DNA of 64,000 bases. Origin: an uncultured Flavobacteriaceae bacterium (GTDB lineage: Bacteria; Bacteroidota; Bacteroidia; Flavobacteriales; Flavobacteriaceae). The notes below the pieces were generated by a model. It saw only the letters and a list, made by a program, of their open reading frames with translations. It had not been told where the DNA came from and searched no databases. Of the stretch, positions 1-8,818 are shown in pieces; position 1 is the stretch's first letter; each line of letters opens with the position of its first letter. The position numbers were made by a program, and so were the translations under genes. The DNA lies in assembly GCA_913045325.1 (NCBI GenBank), contig CAJWPZ010000004.1, forward strand, positions 1-64,000, given 5' to 3'.

Positions 1-75
1 GTTCTTTGAGTTGTATAGATAAAAGTAGTGTAAGCCTTTTAGAAGGTTTAACAACTGGTTAGCCCCTATAAAAAA

Positions 76-99
76 AGCCCTCACATTGCTGTGAAGGCT
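76..99 (-). terminator. Rho-independent terminator of tRNA-Asn
   Basis: A 10-bp stem (one mismatched position) with a 4-nt loop lies just 3' of the tRNA gene. On the minus strand it is followed by six T residues (positions 76-71). It fits an intrinsic terminator for the tRNA transcript. Confidence 0.7.
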
Positions 100-110
100 T
101 CTAATTTTCG

Positions 111-184
111 CTCCTCTTCTTGGGCTCGAACCAAGGACCCTCTGATTAACAGTCAGATGCTCTAACCAACTGAGCTAAAGAGGA
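111..184 (-). tRNA. tRNA-Asn (anticodon GTT)
   Basis: Read on the minus strand, the segment folds as a cloverleaf. The 7-bp acceptor stem pairs 178-184 with 112-118, and the discriminator base is G (complement of position 111). The D-loop has the usual AGCTCAGTTGG sequence, the T-loop has GGTTCGAGCC, and the anticodon loop CTGTTAA gives anticodon GTT, hence asparagine. The 3' CCA is not encoded, so it must be added after transcription. The gene is 74 nt long. Confidence 0.95.
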
Positions 185-269
185 ATTTCATATAGAAAAA
201 TAAAGACTACTGTCTCTAGCGATGCCCAATATCAAAGTGTTTAAAACACTAATGATTGTTAGGCGGGTG

Positions 270-297
270 CAAATATAAATTAATTTTTTATCTGCAA
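270..297 (-). promoter_or_regulatory. Promoter of tRNA-Asn
   Basis: On the minus strand, TTG (297-295), a 17-nt spacer and TATATTTG (277-270) match the Bacteroidota vegetative promoter TTG-N17-23-TAnnTTTG. It points toward the tRNA. A perfect 15-nt palindrome, AGTGTTTAAAACACT (236-250), lies in the precursor leader between promoter and tRNA. Confidence 0.6.
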
Positions 298-318
298 CAA
301 CTACTTTTTTTGTTTTTT

Positions 319-1635
319 TTAGCCTCCAAAGAAGTATCTATAGATATCATTCCCGTTGGCAAATAAAACCAGGGCAATAAGCAAGAAAAACCCAGCCATT
401 TGGGCATACTCCATAAATTTATCATTGGGCTTACGGCCACTGATCATTTCATATAATAAAAACATCACATGCCCACCATCTAAGGCAGGGATCGGCAAGA
501 TGTTCATAAAGGCTAATATAATAGATATAAGGGCTGTTGTTTGCCAAAAACTAGTCCAGTCCCAGGTGTCTGGAAACAAGCCTCCAATGGCTCCAAAACC
601 ACCAACCTGTGAGGCTCCTTTTTGGGTAAACACATACTTAAATTGGGTTACATAATCTTTCAAGACATCCATACCATAACCAACACCGCCAGTGATACTC
701 TCTCCAAGGGTGTATTGTTTGCGTATAGAATTGCCGTAAGGTCTTAGGCCTATTTGTCCAGTCTCATTAGGAGTAGCTTTTAAAGTAAGCTGCGCTCCAT
801 CACGAGATATTAAAAAGACATTCTCTTTTTGCCCGTTTTCTTTTACCAGTTTCTGGAATTCATGCCAAAAAACAATAGGTGTTCCGTTTACCGCCAATAT
901 GGTGTCGTCTACTTTAAATCCTGCAGCCGCAGCTGGAAAGCTCTCATCACCAATCACGCCCATTACAGGAGCTACTCTTTGGGTAAAGGGTCTTAGCACA
1001 TCATTTTCAAACATTAGAGTGCCAATATCCTCAGGCATTTCTATGGTTTGCTTTTCTCCAGTAGCATGCAATACCTCAATGGTGTTTACATCACGTAAAA
1101 ATAAATGTTTATTGATTGCTGTTACATTTTCAAAAGCGGCACCATTTACCGATAAAATCTTATCTCCATCCTGGAAACCGTAGCTGTTAAAAGACTCGTG
1201 CACTGCAAAACCATTTGGTAGCTGCTCGTTGGTTGTAATGTCTTGCCCATAGAAATTTAAAATTCCCATGTAAATCACAAATCCAACAATAATGTTTACC
1301 GTAACCCCTCCAAGCATAATGATAAGTCGTTGCCATGCTGGCTTAGATCTAAACTCCCATGGCTGAGGTGGCAAGGCCATTTGTTCCTTGTCCATGCTCT
1401 CGTCAATCATACCAGATATTTTAACATATCCTCCTAGTGGCAACCAACCTATACCATACACCGTATCTCCTATTTTTTTACTGAAAAGTGCAAACTTTAC
1501 ATCAAAAAACAAGAAAAATTTCTCTACCCTAGTTTTAAATAGTTTGGCGGGTATAAAGTGCCCTAGTTCATGAAGAACGATTAAAAAAGACAGACTTAGT
1601 AATAATTGTATCGCTTTAACGAAAAATGGACTCAT
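319..1635 (-). CDS. rseP: RIP metalloprotease RseP (site-2 protease)
   Basis: Inner-membrane zinc metalloprotease that cuts substrates, classically anti-sigma factors, within the membrane. The 438-residue length is typical. The zinc site HELGH is at residues 22-26 in the first membrane segment, and the conserved LDGGH motif is near residue 386 in the last helical core. The middle contains two PDZ-like regions, with the phrases GFQDGDKILSVNG and GFKVDDTILAVNG. In many Flavobacteriaceae this gene sits next to a SCO1 gene, as it does here. A hairpin (1661-1685) and a TACTTTTG box (1742-1735) lie upstream. Its substrate may be an anti-sigma factor, but the sequence does not show which one. Confidence 0.95.
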   Translation of the reverse strand: MSPFFVKAIQLLLSLSFLIVLHELGHFIPAKLFKTRVEKFFLFFDVKFALFSKKIGDTVYGIGWLPLGGYVKISGMIDESMDKEQMALPPQPWEFRSKPAWQRLIIMLGGVTVNIIVGFVIYMGILNFYGQDITTNEQLPNGFAVHESFNSYGFQDGDKILSVNGAAFENVTAINKHLFLRDVNTIEVLHATGEKQTIEMPEDIGTLMFENDVLRPFTQRVAPVMGVIGDESFPAAAAGFKVDDTILAVNGTPIVFWHEFQKLVKENGQKENVFLISRDGAQLTLKATPNETGQIGLRPYGNSIRKQYTLGESITGGVGYGMDVLKDYVTQFKYVFTQKGASQVGGFGAIGGLFPDTWDWTSFWQTTALISIILAFMNILPIPALDGGHVMFLLYEMISGRKPNDKFMEYAQMAGFFLLIALVLFANGNDIYRYFFGG

Positions 1636-1835
1636 AGCTTAATAAAATAGATTGTTATTTTCTGGTTTATTTCTCCAAAACCAGATCAAAAAAAGCAAAG
1701 ACCTTTATAAAACATACAGCCTTGCTCTTGGGTACAAAAGTAACCTATTATATAGTGCAAAAAAAATGTTGTTTTTAGACTTTTTGCAGCACTAAAATAG
1801 AAGTATCCAAAGCAGCTTTTACCATTTTTAGGTCG

Positions 1836-1843
1836 TATTTTTG
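1836..1843 (+). promoter_or_regulatory. -7 box of the SCO1 gene
   Basis: TATTTTTG matches the Bacteroidota -7 consensus TAnnTTTG, 21 nt before the ATG at 1865. I see no good -33 TTTG at the expected distance, so the call rests on one element. Confidence 0.35.
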
Positions 1844-1864
1844 TAGCCTATTGTTTTAGAATCT

Positions 1865-2563
1865 ATGCTACACTTTTTTTCAAAATATAAACTCCTTGCT
1901 ATTGTTTTAATGGGGCTATCTGTGGTTATCGTTTCTATTATTTACAGTATCCTTACCCCCATAGAGGTGCTGCCGGTATACCAACCCTCCCAGGTAAGTG
2001 CGGCATTGGTGTCTCCAGAGATACAACACCAAAAAAAATACCACACTGTAGGAGACTTCAGTTTAACCAATCAAAACGGTGAGACCGTAACCCAGGCCAC
2101 CTACGATAATAAGATTTATATCGCAGATTTTTTCTTTACCACCTGTCAAACCATTTGCCCAATTATGACTGGCAATATGGTGCTTTTACAAAAGAAACTT
2201 CGCAACAACCCAGAAGTACTACTACTCTCCCATACTGTAATGCCAGAAATAGACAATGTGCAACAACTTAAAAAATACGCAATAGAAAAAAAGATAGACA
2301 GCAATAAATGGAACTTGGTTACAGGAGCTAAAAAAGAAATCTATACCCTAGCCAGAAAACAATACCTTGCTGCCAAAGAAAACCCAGATGATCCCCTAGG
2401 GCTTGTCCATACAGAAAATTTTGTTTTAATTGATGCCCAAAAAAGAATACGCGGCTTTTATGACGGCACCCTAGCACAAGAGATGGACCGGGTGATACAT
2501 GATATTTCGGTACTTCAAAACGAAGGTAAAAAGTCAATATTCTTTGGCCTTATTACCTACTAA
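1865..2563 (+). CDS. SCO1/SenC-family copper protein
   Basis: Membrane-anchored periplasmic thioredoxin-fold protein of the SCO family, which delivers copper to or reduces the CuA centre of cytochrome c oxidase. Residues 9-31 form one N-terminal membrane anchor. The copper-binding CxxxCP motif is at C94-C98 (TCQTICP), and the third ligand is probably H182 in the phrase LVHTENFVLID. Length 232 aa is normal. It diverges from rseP. The start ATG has a -7-like box 21 nt upstream. No other oxidase gene is in the window, so the target is inferred from the family only. Confidence 0.9.
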   Translation: MLHFFSKYKLLAIVLMGLSVVIVSIIYSILTPIEVLPVYQPSQVSAALVSPEIQHQKKYHTVGDFSLTNQNGETVTQATYDNKIYIADFFFTTCQTICPIMTGNMVLLQKKLRNNPEVLLLSHTVMPEIDNVQQLKKYAIEKKIDSNKWNLVTGAKKEIYTLARKQYLAAKENPDDPLGLVHTENFVLIDAQKRIRGFYDGTLAQEMDRVIHDISVLQNEGKKSIFFGLITY

Positions 2564-2642
2564 AAAAGTATTCTGTTTGTTAATGTGCAAAGCAACTAAT
2601 GACAGAATGTTACGTTAAAATTTCACAATACACAGACGAAGC

Positions 2643-2673
2643 TTTGTGGGTCAATTTCAAATAATTATTTTTG
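2643..2673 (+). promoter_or_regulatory. Consensus promoter of the lipoprotein gene at 2757
   Basis: TTTG (2643-2646), a 19-nt spacer and TATTTTTG (2666-2673) match the Bacteroidota consensus exactly. The start codon at 2757 would leave a leader of about 77 nt. Confidence 0.6.
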
Positions 2674-2756
2674 GCTATATACATTTAAGCCAAATAAAAT
2701 GCTGTGGCCAAACAGTTACAATGTGCACTATAGGTGCTAATCTAAAACAAATTAAA

Positions 2757-3500
2757 ATGATAAAAAATATACAAATTATTAGCTTGCTAGCATTATTTCT
2801 AGTGAGTTGTGGAGTTCCCCAAAACGAGCACAATACCCTTAAAAAAGAGCTGGAAGAAGTAAAAAAAGAGTTGGACGAATGCATGAACGGAGTATCTCAT
2901 GCTTTTGAAAATCACTCGATGAGGACGCTCTCTGTCGAAAAGAGAATTGCTTTTATGTCTGGACATGTGGAGTCAGGTTTAGCACTTTATCGAGCGGGAA
3001 AACCAGAACAAGCATCAAAGCATTTGTTACATCCTGTATCGGAAATTCATCAACAGGAGCGTGCGGGAATTGAGGCCTTGGGTTTTACCCCTGAAGTATT
3101 TAAGTCCGTATCTGAGGCGTTAAGCGAGGGAAGACCTGCATCAGAGATAGAACCTATGTTAGTTTCGGCCGAGGAGAATATAACACTTTTGCAAAATAAT
3201 TCGGGGGGTGATTTGGTCGAGATGATACGTTTCTTGATGGAAAAGGTAGTAGAGGAATACAACGAAGGTGTGCGCGATGGAGAGATAGTGGAAGCTGGAG
3301 AATATCAAGACGCTTTCGGCTTTTCGGTAGTAGCTCTCAAAATGTCGAAACGAGTAAAAAGCGAGCGGTCTGATCAACTTATTGTAGAGGCCACTAAATT
3401 AGTAGCAATGTGGCCAGAAATAGGCCCGCTTGCCGATTCTAAGCCTGAGTCTTTGAAAGATATTTTAGAACAGACAAATAAAATTCTTGAAAACTTATAA
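2757..3500 (+). CDS. Putative lipoprotein, unknown function
   Basis: I do not recognise the family. The chosen ATG at 2757 begins a short lipoprotein signal, with hydrophobic residues 5-15 and lipobox LVSC (Cys18). A longer frame opens at 2646, but it has no signal sequence and begins inside the predicted promoter. After the lipid anchor come a heptad-rich Lys/Glu coiled-coil segment (about residues 23-48) and then a mostly helical domain. Codon use differs from neighbours: TCG, GCG and CGA, rare elsewhere in the window, are frequent here. This suggests recent acquisition. 247 aa. Confidence 0.75.
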   Translation: MIKNIQIISLLALFLVSCGVPQNEHNTLKKELEEVKKELDECMNGVSHAFENHSMRTLSVEKRIAFMSGHVESGLALYRAGKPEQASKHLLHPVSEIHQQERAGIEALGFTPEVFKSVSEALSEGRPASEIEPMLVSAEENITLLQNNSGGDLVEMIRFLMEKVVEEYNEGVRDGEIVEAGEYQDAFGFSVVALKMSKRVKSERSDQLIVEATKLVAMWPEIGPLADSKPESLKDILEQTNKILENL

Positions 3501-3536
3501 TTGCTCTGTAAAATAGATAATAGAAAACATTGAGAT

Positions 3537-3728
3537 TTGCTAGCAACTATAGGGGAGAAATTCGAAAAGAATGAAACAAGCCAGCAGTATTATTTATTTT
3601 TATTGGCAGCTGGTTATTTAGTTAACAAGTTTGTGTGGTCTGCTATCTCAGACAAAAATAAAAAAGCGGTAGCCACCCTAGATGCAGGAAACACAAAATG
3701 CGGTAATGATAATTGTGGATGCCACTAA
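3537..3728 (+). CDS. Possible small protein with a Cys-rich C terminus
   Basis: This is a 63-residue frame with a TTG start directly after an in-frame stop, so the start is uncertain. It has one hydrophobic stretch (about residues 18-36) and ends in a cysteine/histidine tail, CGNDNCGCH, that could bind a metal. There is no clear promoter. It follows the lipoprotein gene by 36 nt. It may be a real small membrane protein, a gene remnant, or chance. Confidence 0.3.
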   Translation: MLATIGEKFEKNETSQQYYLFLLAAGYLVNKFVWSAISDKNKKAVATLDAGNTKCGNDNCGCH

Positions 3729-3748
3729 AGGGGCATTGCACTATTGTT

Positions 3749-4156
3749 TTAAAGTTTAATTCCTTTCTTAGAAACTTGTAATTGATATCCTAATTCTTTG
3801 CCGCTAGAATCAACAGGATACGGGAGTAATTTCAGGGCTGTAAACACAGAGTCTTTTGTAGTGGCAATAATCGTTTTACTTTCGTTTTGAAAAACTACCG
3901 TCATTTCTTGAGGCTCTTCACCGGTTACCCTAACAAGAATTTTTACTACCGCTTCCCCGGCCCAAATGCAGGTTGTATCTCTAGGACATCTAGAATCTTC
4001 TAAAACGGCAACCAGGGTTATAGCAACCTCAGATTTAGTAATTGTCTTGCCAAGGGGTGCCATAAAAGTAGAAGCGGCTGGATCTTGTTTTTGAGCTAAT
4101 GCTTGACAAGAAACAATAATACTAGCGATGCTGAGAATAAGTAGTAACTTTTTCAT
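3749..4156 (-). CDS. Small lipoprotein with DSRCP..CIWAG motif
   Basis: The first residues form a lipoprotein signal, with lipobox IVSC at Cys17. The body carries the phrase DSRCPRDTTCIWAGEA, a cysteine pair plus Trp motif that recurs in uncharacterised secreted proteins of Bacteroidota and other phyla. Two hydrophobic beta-strand-like stretches surround it, so a small beta-sandwich is plausible. It is just downstream of the metal ABC transporter, with 24 nt between the genes, and may be cotranscribed with it. Function unknown. 135 aa. Confidence 0.8.
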   Translation of the reverse strand: MKKLLLILSIASIIVSCQALAQKQDPAASTFMAPLGKTITKSEVAITLVAVLEDSRCPRDTTCIWAGEAVVKILVRVTGEEPQEMTVVFQNESKTIIATTKDSVFTALKLLPYPVDSSGKELGYQLQVSKKGIKL

Positions 4157-4180
4157 CGGTGTGGTGGTTTAAAAAAACAA

Positions 4181-5341
4181 TTAACCTCTAAATAAAAAGA
4201 AGTCGTCCTTTAGGTGTTCTATTTTGTCGTCTTTGTTTGTAATGATATACTCCAGTGCAGCTTGAGTGAAACTAAGCCCCTTTTGGGTCAAAGAAATAAC
4301 CTCATTGGTAATGCTAATCAGGTTATTATCTAAGGCTAGCTTTACAACTGTATTTGCTTTTACCTGTTGCCAATTAATGTGCTCTCTTAAATGATTGATG
4401 TGCCGTTCCTCTTCTTCTTGATGATTATTTAAGTGCAATAAAAAGGTAAGTAAAGATACTTCTGTGCGCTGTTGTTTTTGACGATACATGACAGACAACA
4501 CTCCTTTATTAGGAGCAAAAAAGTACACCAGTAAAAACACCAAGGCAAGTACTGTTGTAATAGACCCTGCAATAGAGGCATCCAACCAGTGCGCTAACCA
4601 ATAGCCGCTAATGGCTGCAAAAACACCAAAGCACACAGAAATCCATAGCATCTTCTTAAGGTCTGCTGTAAGTAAATATGCGGCTGCAGCGGGAGCGATC
4701 ATCAGCGCAACAACCAATATGGCCCCTACGGCGTCAAAAGCTCCTACCACAGTAATAGAGGATACAGACATTAGCCCGTAATGCAAAATAGCAGGAGAAA
4801 AACCTAGGGCAGAAGACAAGCCAACATCAAATGTGCTTACTTTTAATTCCTTAAAAAACAAATACAACAGCAGCAAAGTAATAAGTAAAATAACGCCCAT
4901 AATCCAGGCTGCTTTTGGCCCAAGATCTGCTCCAAATAACAGAAACCTATCAAAGGGAGCGAAAGCCAGTTCGCCAAGCAACACAGCGTCTACATCTAAA
5001 TGAATGTCATTGGCGTTTTTAGCAATTAATAACACCCCAATACTAAAAAGGGCAGGAAAAACAAGACCAATAGCAGTATCTTCTTTTACAAGGCCTGTTT
5101 TTTGGATGCGCTCCACCAAAACCACTGTAATAATTCCAGTACCGGCCGCTAAAATAATTAACACTGGAGAGTTAAGATCTTGAGTTATAAAAAATCCTAA
5201 AACAATTCCTGGCAAGATAGAGTGGCTAATAGCATCACTAATTAAAGCCATTTTACGCAACACCAAAAACACTCCTGGAATAGCACAAGAGACTGCAACC
5301 AAAGCGGCAATAAGTTGTATTTCTATTTGAGGATTACTCAT
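4181..5341 (-). CDS. Metal ABC transporter permease with C-terminal winged-helix tail
   Basis: ABC-3 family permease (TroD/MntB/ZnuB type) for divalent metal uptake. About eight hydrophobic helices fill residues 10-275. The cytosolic tail of about 100 residues is Lys/Glu/His-rich (HLNNHQEEEERHINHL) and ends in a sequence that looks like a winged helix, with the phrase LISLTQKG-like VISLTQKGLSF. Similar DtxR-type tails are known on some TroC/TroD permeases. I chose the ATG at 5341 because it overlaps the upstream permease stop by 8 bp; a start at 5380 would overlap by 47 bp and adds no recognisable sequence. 386 aa. Confidence 0.9.
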   Translation of the reverse strand: MSNPQIEIQLIAALVAVSCAIPGVFLVLRKMALISDAISHSILPGIVLGFFITQDLNSPVLIILAAGTGIITVVLVERIQKTGLVKEDTAIGLVFPALFSIGVLLIAKNANDIHLDVDAVLLGELAFAPFDRFLLFGADLGPKAAWIMGVILLITLLLLYLFFKELKVSTFDVGLSSALGFSPAILHYGLMSVSSITVVGAFDAVGAILVVALMIAPAAAAYLLTADLKKMLWISVCFGVFAAISGYWLAHWLDASIAGSITTVLALVFLLVYFFAPNKGVLSVMYRQKQQRTEVSLLTFLLHLNNHQEEEERHINHLREHINWQQVKANTVVKLALDNNLISITNEVISLTQKGLSFTQAALEYIITNKDDKIEHLKDDFFLFRG

Positions 5342-6458
5342 GTTGAGTTTGTTGATTAAAAAGATTTTGAGCCTCAGCAAAGCCTTTTGAGGTGAGAGAC
5401 CACTGTTGTTTATTGAGGAGTATCCATTGGTTTTCTTCCATTTTACGCAATGATTTTTTAGTAAAACCTTGAAAATTATTTAATATTCTTATGGTGTGAG
5501 GGTGGTCAATGTTTTCATGAGTTTGGGCAATGCCATACATAAACTGGAGGGTTTTTTTAAGCTGTAAATCACGCCTGTTTTTTAGGAGCCTTATTTGTTT
5601 AAATAACAGCCCTCTTGTGGGAGAAAAAACAAAAGAAACGACCACAAAAAAACTAGCCACCAACACAATTACAGGTCCTGTAGAGAGGTTGTTTTGTGTA
5701 GCGCTAATAGCAGTACCAAATACTCCAGAAAAACCTCCTATTAATGCAGCAAGAAAAACCATCGTAGCTAAGGTGTTTGTCCATTGCCGTGCAGCGGCTG
5801 CAGGAGCCAATAGCATAGCGCTCATTAAAACTACTCCTACCGTTTGTAGCCCAATTACAATTGCTAAAACAATAAAAAAAGTAATTAAAATATCTATAAA
5901 TTTTGTGTTAAACCCTAAGGTTTTGGTATAGTCTTGGTCAAAAAGCAGTAGTTTAAATTCTTTCCAAAACAACAGCACTACCAAAAGAGCGATACCTGTA
6001 ACAATTACCATAAGCCTTACATCACTCTCTACTAGGGTAGCTGCTTGGCCAAACAAATACTTGTCTAGACCTGCTTGATTTGCGTTGGGTTGTTTTTGTA
6101 TATAGGTAAGTAGCATCATACCAAAACCAAAAAACAGTGACAAAATAAGCCCTAAAGCAGTATCGCTTTTTAAGTGAGTTTTGGATATCATTCCACGAAT
6201 CCAGAAGGCGCCAATTAAACCACTTACCAGAGCTCCCAAAAGTAAAATATTGGTGTCTTTGGCTCCTGTTATTAAAAAGGCAACTGCAATTCCAGGCAAG
6301 GCGGCATGAGAAATAGCGTCTCCCAACAAACTTTGCTTTCTCAAAACAGCAAAGCTCCCCAACATACCGCAAATAATACCCAATACGGCCGTCCCTAGGC
6401 TAATGGTACGCAGTGTGTAGTCTGTAAATAACAGATCGAAATACTCGGTGATACTCAT
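5334..6458 (-). CDS. Metal ABC transporter permease with C-terminal winged-helix tail
   Basis: First of two ABC-3 permeases in the operon (TroC/MntB type), paired with the next gene to form the membrane channel. Hydrophobic helices run through about residue 285. The remaining 90 residues are cytosolic, polar and end in a winged-helix-like segment (phrases KKSLRKMEENQWILL and WSLTSKGFAEAQ). It lies 5 bp downstream of the ATPase gene and overlaps the second permease by 8 bp, so translation is probably coupled. 374 aa, longer than a bare permease of about 280 aa because of the tail. Confidence 0.9.
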   Translation of the reverse strand: MSITEYFDLLFTDYTLRTISLGTAVLGIICGMLGSFAVLRKQSLLGDAISHAALPGIAVAFLITGAKDTNILLLGALVSGLIGAFWIRGMISKTHLKSDTALGLILSLFFGFGMMLLTYIQKQPNANQAGLDKYLFGQAATLVESDVRLMVIVTGIALLVVLLFWKEFKLLLFDQDYTKTLGFNTKFIDILITFFIVLAIVIGLQTVGVVLMSAMLLAPAAAARQWTNTLATMVFLAALIGGFSGVFGTAISATQNNLSTGPVIVLVASFFVVVSFVFSPTRGLLFKQIRLLKNRRDLQLKKTLQFMYGIAQTHENIDHPHTIRILNNFQGFTKKSLRKMEENQWILLNKQQWSLTSKGFAEAQNLFNQQTQHE

Positions 6459-6463
6459 TGGGC

Positions 6464-7201
6464 TTATTTATTTACGGCAACTTTATAATTAATACCATAG
6501 GTCTTGGTTAGGTTATCATCATTGAAAATATCTTTTACTGGTCCAGTGGCAATTTTCTTTACATTTAAAAACGTAACCCAATCAAAATATTCTGGGACTG
6601 TTTGTAAATCATGATGAACAACCACTACTGTTTTCCCTGCTTTTCGGAGCTCTTTTAAAATATTAATAATTGCTATTTCTGTAGAAGCATCAACTCCTTG
6701 AAAGGGTTCATCCATAAAATAAATAGATGCGTTTTGCACCAATGCTCTTGCCAAAAAAATACGCTGTTGTTGCCCACCGCTTAGCTGGCTAATTTGTCTG
6801 CTTTTAAAAGAGAGCATATCTACTTTCTCAAGAGCTTCTAGTGCTGCCTTTTTTTGCTTTTGTCCTGGTCTTTTAATCCAGCCCAAACTACCATAGGTTC
6901 CCATCATTACCACATCTAGTGCTGTGGTAGGGAAATCCCAATCTACACTCCCTTTTTGAGGTACATAGGCAACTAGTTTTCGTTGTTTTTTATAAGGTTC
7001 CCCATAGATGGCCACGCTACCTGCAATGGGGTCTATAATGCCTAAAATAGCTTTTATTAGGGTAGATTTTCCTGCACCATTAGGTCCAACAATCGCCATT
7101 AAAACCCCTTGTGGAATCACCAAATCTATATCCCACAAAACGGGTTTGTAATTATATGCTACGGTTAAGTCATCTACTTGTATGGCAATTTTTTGTGTCA
7201 T
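6464..7201 (-). CDS. Metal ABC transporter ATP-binding protein
   Basis: ATPase subunit (TroB/ZnuC/MntA type) that drives metal import. Walker [10 protein letters not shown] is at residues 39-47, the signature LSGGQ at 140-144, and Walker B with catalytic Glu in IYFMDEP at 160-166. The switch His is in VVVVHHDL near residue 196. It lies 3 bp from the binding-protein gene and 5 bp from the permease, in one operon. 245 aa, usual length. Confidence 0.95.
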   Translation of the reverse strand: MTQKIAIQVDDLTVAYNYKPVLWDIDLVIPQGVLMAIVGPNGAGKSTLIKAILGIIDPIAGSVAIYGEPYKKQRKLVAYVPQKGSVDWDFPTTALDVVMMGTYGSLGWIKRPGQKQKKAALEALEKVDMLSFKSRQISQLSGGQQQRIFLARALVQNASIYFMDEPFQGVDASTEIAIINILKELRKAGKTVVVVHHDLQTVPEYFDWVTFLNVKKIATGPVKDIFNDDNLTKTYGINYKVAVNK

Positions 7202-7204
7202 ATG

Positions 7205-8113
7205 TTATTGTAAGGCGTTAACAATGGTCTTTACATTATAGAGGAACATTCCTATATAGGTGCCCTCTACAGAACCCGCATCTCCAAGAGCATCGCTATA
7301 CAAAGAGCCGCCAATGGAAACCTGATGGCCTTTTGACAGCACTGCAGCCTCTAATGCTTCTATAGTTCTTCTTGGCACAGAGCTTTCAATAAATACAGCT
7401 TTCACCTTATTTTTTATGATATATTCAGAGAGCTGCTGCACGTCTTGTACACCAGCTTCGGTGGCGGTAGAGAGCCCTTGAAGCCCAACTACTTTAAAGC
7501 CGTAGGCCTTCCCAAAATAATTAAACGCATCATGAGCCGTAACCAAAATTCTCTTCTCTGGCGCAAGGGTAGCAATCGTGTTTACAACAGTTGTTTGTAA
7601 GAGATCTAATTCTTGCTGAAATGCGATGTTATTTACAGTATAGCTCCCTGCGTTTTTAGGATCTTTATTTGATAAAACATTCGTTACTTTGTCTGAAAAC
7701 TCCTTAAAGTATTGAATATTAAACCACACGTGGGGATCATAATTAGAGGCAAAATAGTCTGAGCCAATCAAGCCATCTTTTGCTAAAAATTCTCCCAAGG
7801 CTACAGTTGTTTTTTGAGCTTCCATTTTTTCAAAAACCTCCACTAGTTTTCCTTCTAGATGCAATCCGTTATAAAAAATAACATCTGCATTAAATAGTTT
7901 CGAAACATCACCCTCACTTGCTTTGTATAGGTGAGGATCTACTCCAGCTCCCATTAACCCTTGTATGTTAATAAGATCACCACCTATGTTTTTTACTAGG
8001 TCGGTTAGCATCGATGTGGTAACCACAACATTAAGTTTACCGTTGTCTTGTTTATTGTTTTTACATCCTAAAACAATTATTACTGCTAGTATTGTTATCG
8101 CTCTTTTCATCAT
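7205..8113 (-). CDS. Metal-binding lipoprotein of the ABC importer (TroA/ZnuA family)
   Basis: Cluster A-I solute-binding protein that captures Mn2+, Zn2+ or Fe2+ in the periplasm. The start at 8113 gives a lipoprotein signal with lipobox VLGC (Cys17); a start at 8161 would place an extra polar stretch before the signal. Candidate metal ligands are the His residues in GVDPHLYKA, DPHVWF and VTAHDAF, plus an acidic residue in the C-terminal lobe. The long His-rich loop typical of many ZnuA proteins is absent, which leans toward Mn or Fe. It begins 1 nt after the regulator stop codon. Metal choice is inference. Confidence 0.9.
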   Translation of the reverse strand: MMKRAITILAVIIVLGCKNNKQDNGKLNVVVTTSMLTDLVKNIGGDLINIQGLMGAGVDPHLYKASEGDVSKLFNADVIFYNGLHLEGKLVEVFEKMEAQKTTVALGEFLAKDGLIGSDYFASNYDPHVWFNIQYFKEFSDKVTNVLSNKDPKNAGSYTVNNIAFQQELDLLQTTVVNTIATLAPEKRILVTAHDAFNYFGKAYGFKVVGLQGLSTATEAGVQDVQQLSEYIIKNKVKAVFIESSVPRRTIEALEAAVLSKGHQVSIGGSLYSDALGDAGSVEGTYIGMFLYNVKTIVNALQ

Positions 8114-8114
8114 T

Positions 8115-8768
8115 TTAATTTGTTTGAACGTATAAATTTTCTGCAATTTGTTTAGATACAAAAAATTGATCTCTCCCTGCCTGAATCATCATAGAACCAT
8201 CAAAAAACTCTTTGCCCAAGACATTGATTTTGGTGCCAATACTTATTTTCTTTTTGTCTAAATATTGTAGATACTCTGGGCTGGATTCTTTCACTCCAAC
8301 ACAAATGCCTATTTGGTTTTTAATAAGTTCGGAGAGCAATCTTTTTTCTGCCTTTTTAATATTTCCGTCTTTGTCCGGAATAGGATCTCCGTGTGGATCA
8401 AAATCTGGATGACCCAAAAAAGCATCTAGTCTTTTAATTAACTCTACAGAATTTATATGTTCCATCTGCTCAGCAATCTCATGTACCTCATCCCAATGAA
8501 AATTGAGCTTATCAACTAAAAAAACTTCCCAAAGCCTATGCTTTCTTACCACATAAGCTGCTGCTTTTTTTCCTTTTTCAGTTAATTGAACTCCCTTATA
8601 TTTTTTATATACTAGCATTTTTTTATCTGCTAGCTTTTGCATCATATCTGTTACCGAAGAAGCTCGGGTCTGCATACGCTCAGCTAAAGCGTTAGTGCTT
8701 ACCTCACTCTTGAGTTTGCGCTCTAAATGAAAGATTGTTTTTAAGTAGTTTTCTTCTGCAAGTGTCAT
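8115..8768 (-). CDS. DtxR/MntR-family metal-dependent repressor
   Basis: Three parts are visible. An N-terminal winged helix (residues 1-65) has the recognition phrase TRASSVTDMMQKLADK. A dimerisation and metal-binding domain (about 66-140) contains the family pattern HRLWEVFL...EVHEIAEQMEH. A C-terminal SH3/FeoA-like domain extends to 217. It heads the metal ABC operon and probably represses it, and possibly the divergent TonB receptor, when metal is plentiful. The ATG at 8768 is chosen because a -7 box (8787-8794) lies 19 nt upstream; the ATG at 8789 falls inside that box. Mn versus Fe cannot be settled by reading. Confidence 0.92.
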   Translation of the reverse strand: MTLAEENYLKTIFHLERKLKSEVSTNALAERMQTRASSVTDMMQKLADKKMLVYKKYKGVQLTEKGKKAAAYVVRKHRLWEVFLVDKLNFHWDEVHEIAEQMEHINSVELIKRLDAFLGHPDFDPHGDPIPDKDGNIKKAEKRLLSELIKNQIGICVGVKESSPEYLQYLDKKKISIGTKINVLGKEFFDGSMMIQAGRDQFFVSKQIAENLYVQTN

Positions 8769-8786
8769 ATTGATTTTATATAAGAG

Positions 8787-8794
8787 CAAATATA
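8787..8794 (-). promoter_or_regulatory. -7 box of the metal repressor operon
   Basis: On the minus strand this reads TATATTTG, a perfect TAnnTTTG. It lies 18 nt before the ATG at 8768. A TTTTTG occurs only 12 nt further upstream, too close for a normal -33 element. Confidence 0.45.
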
Positions 8795-8818
8795 ATTTTT
8801 TTTATTCAAAAACTAATG

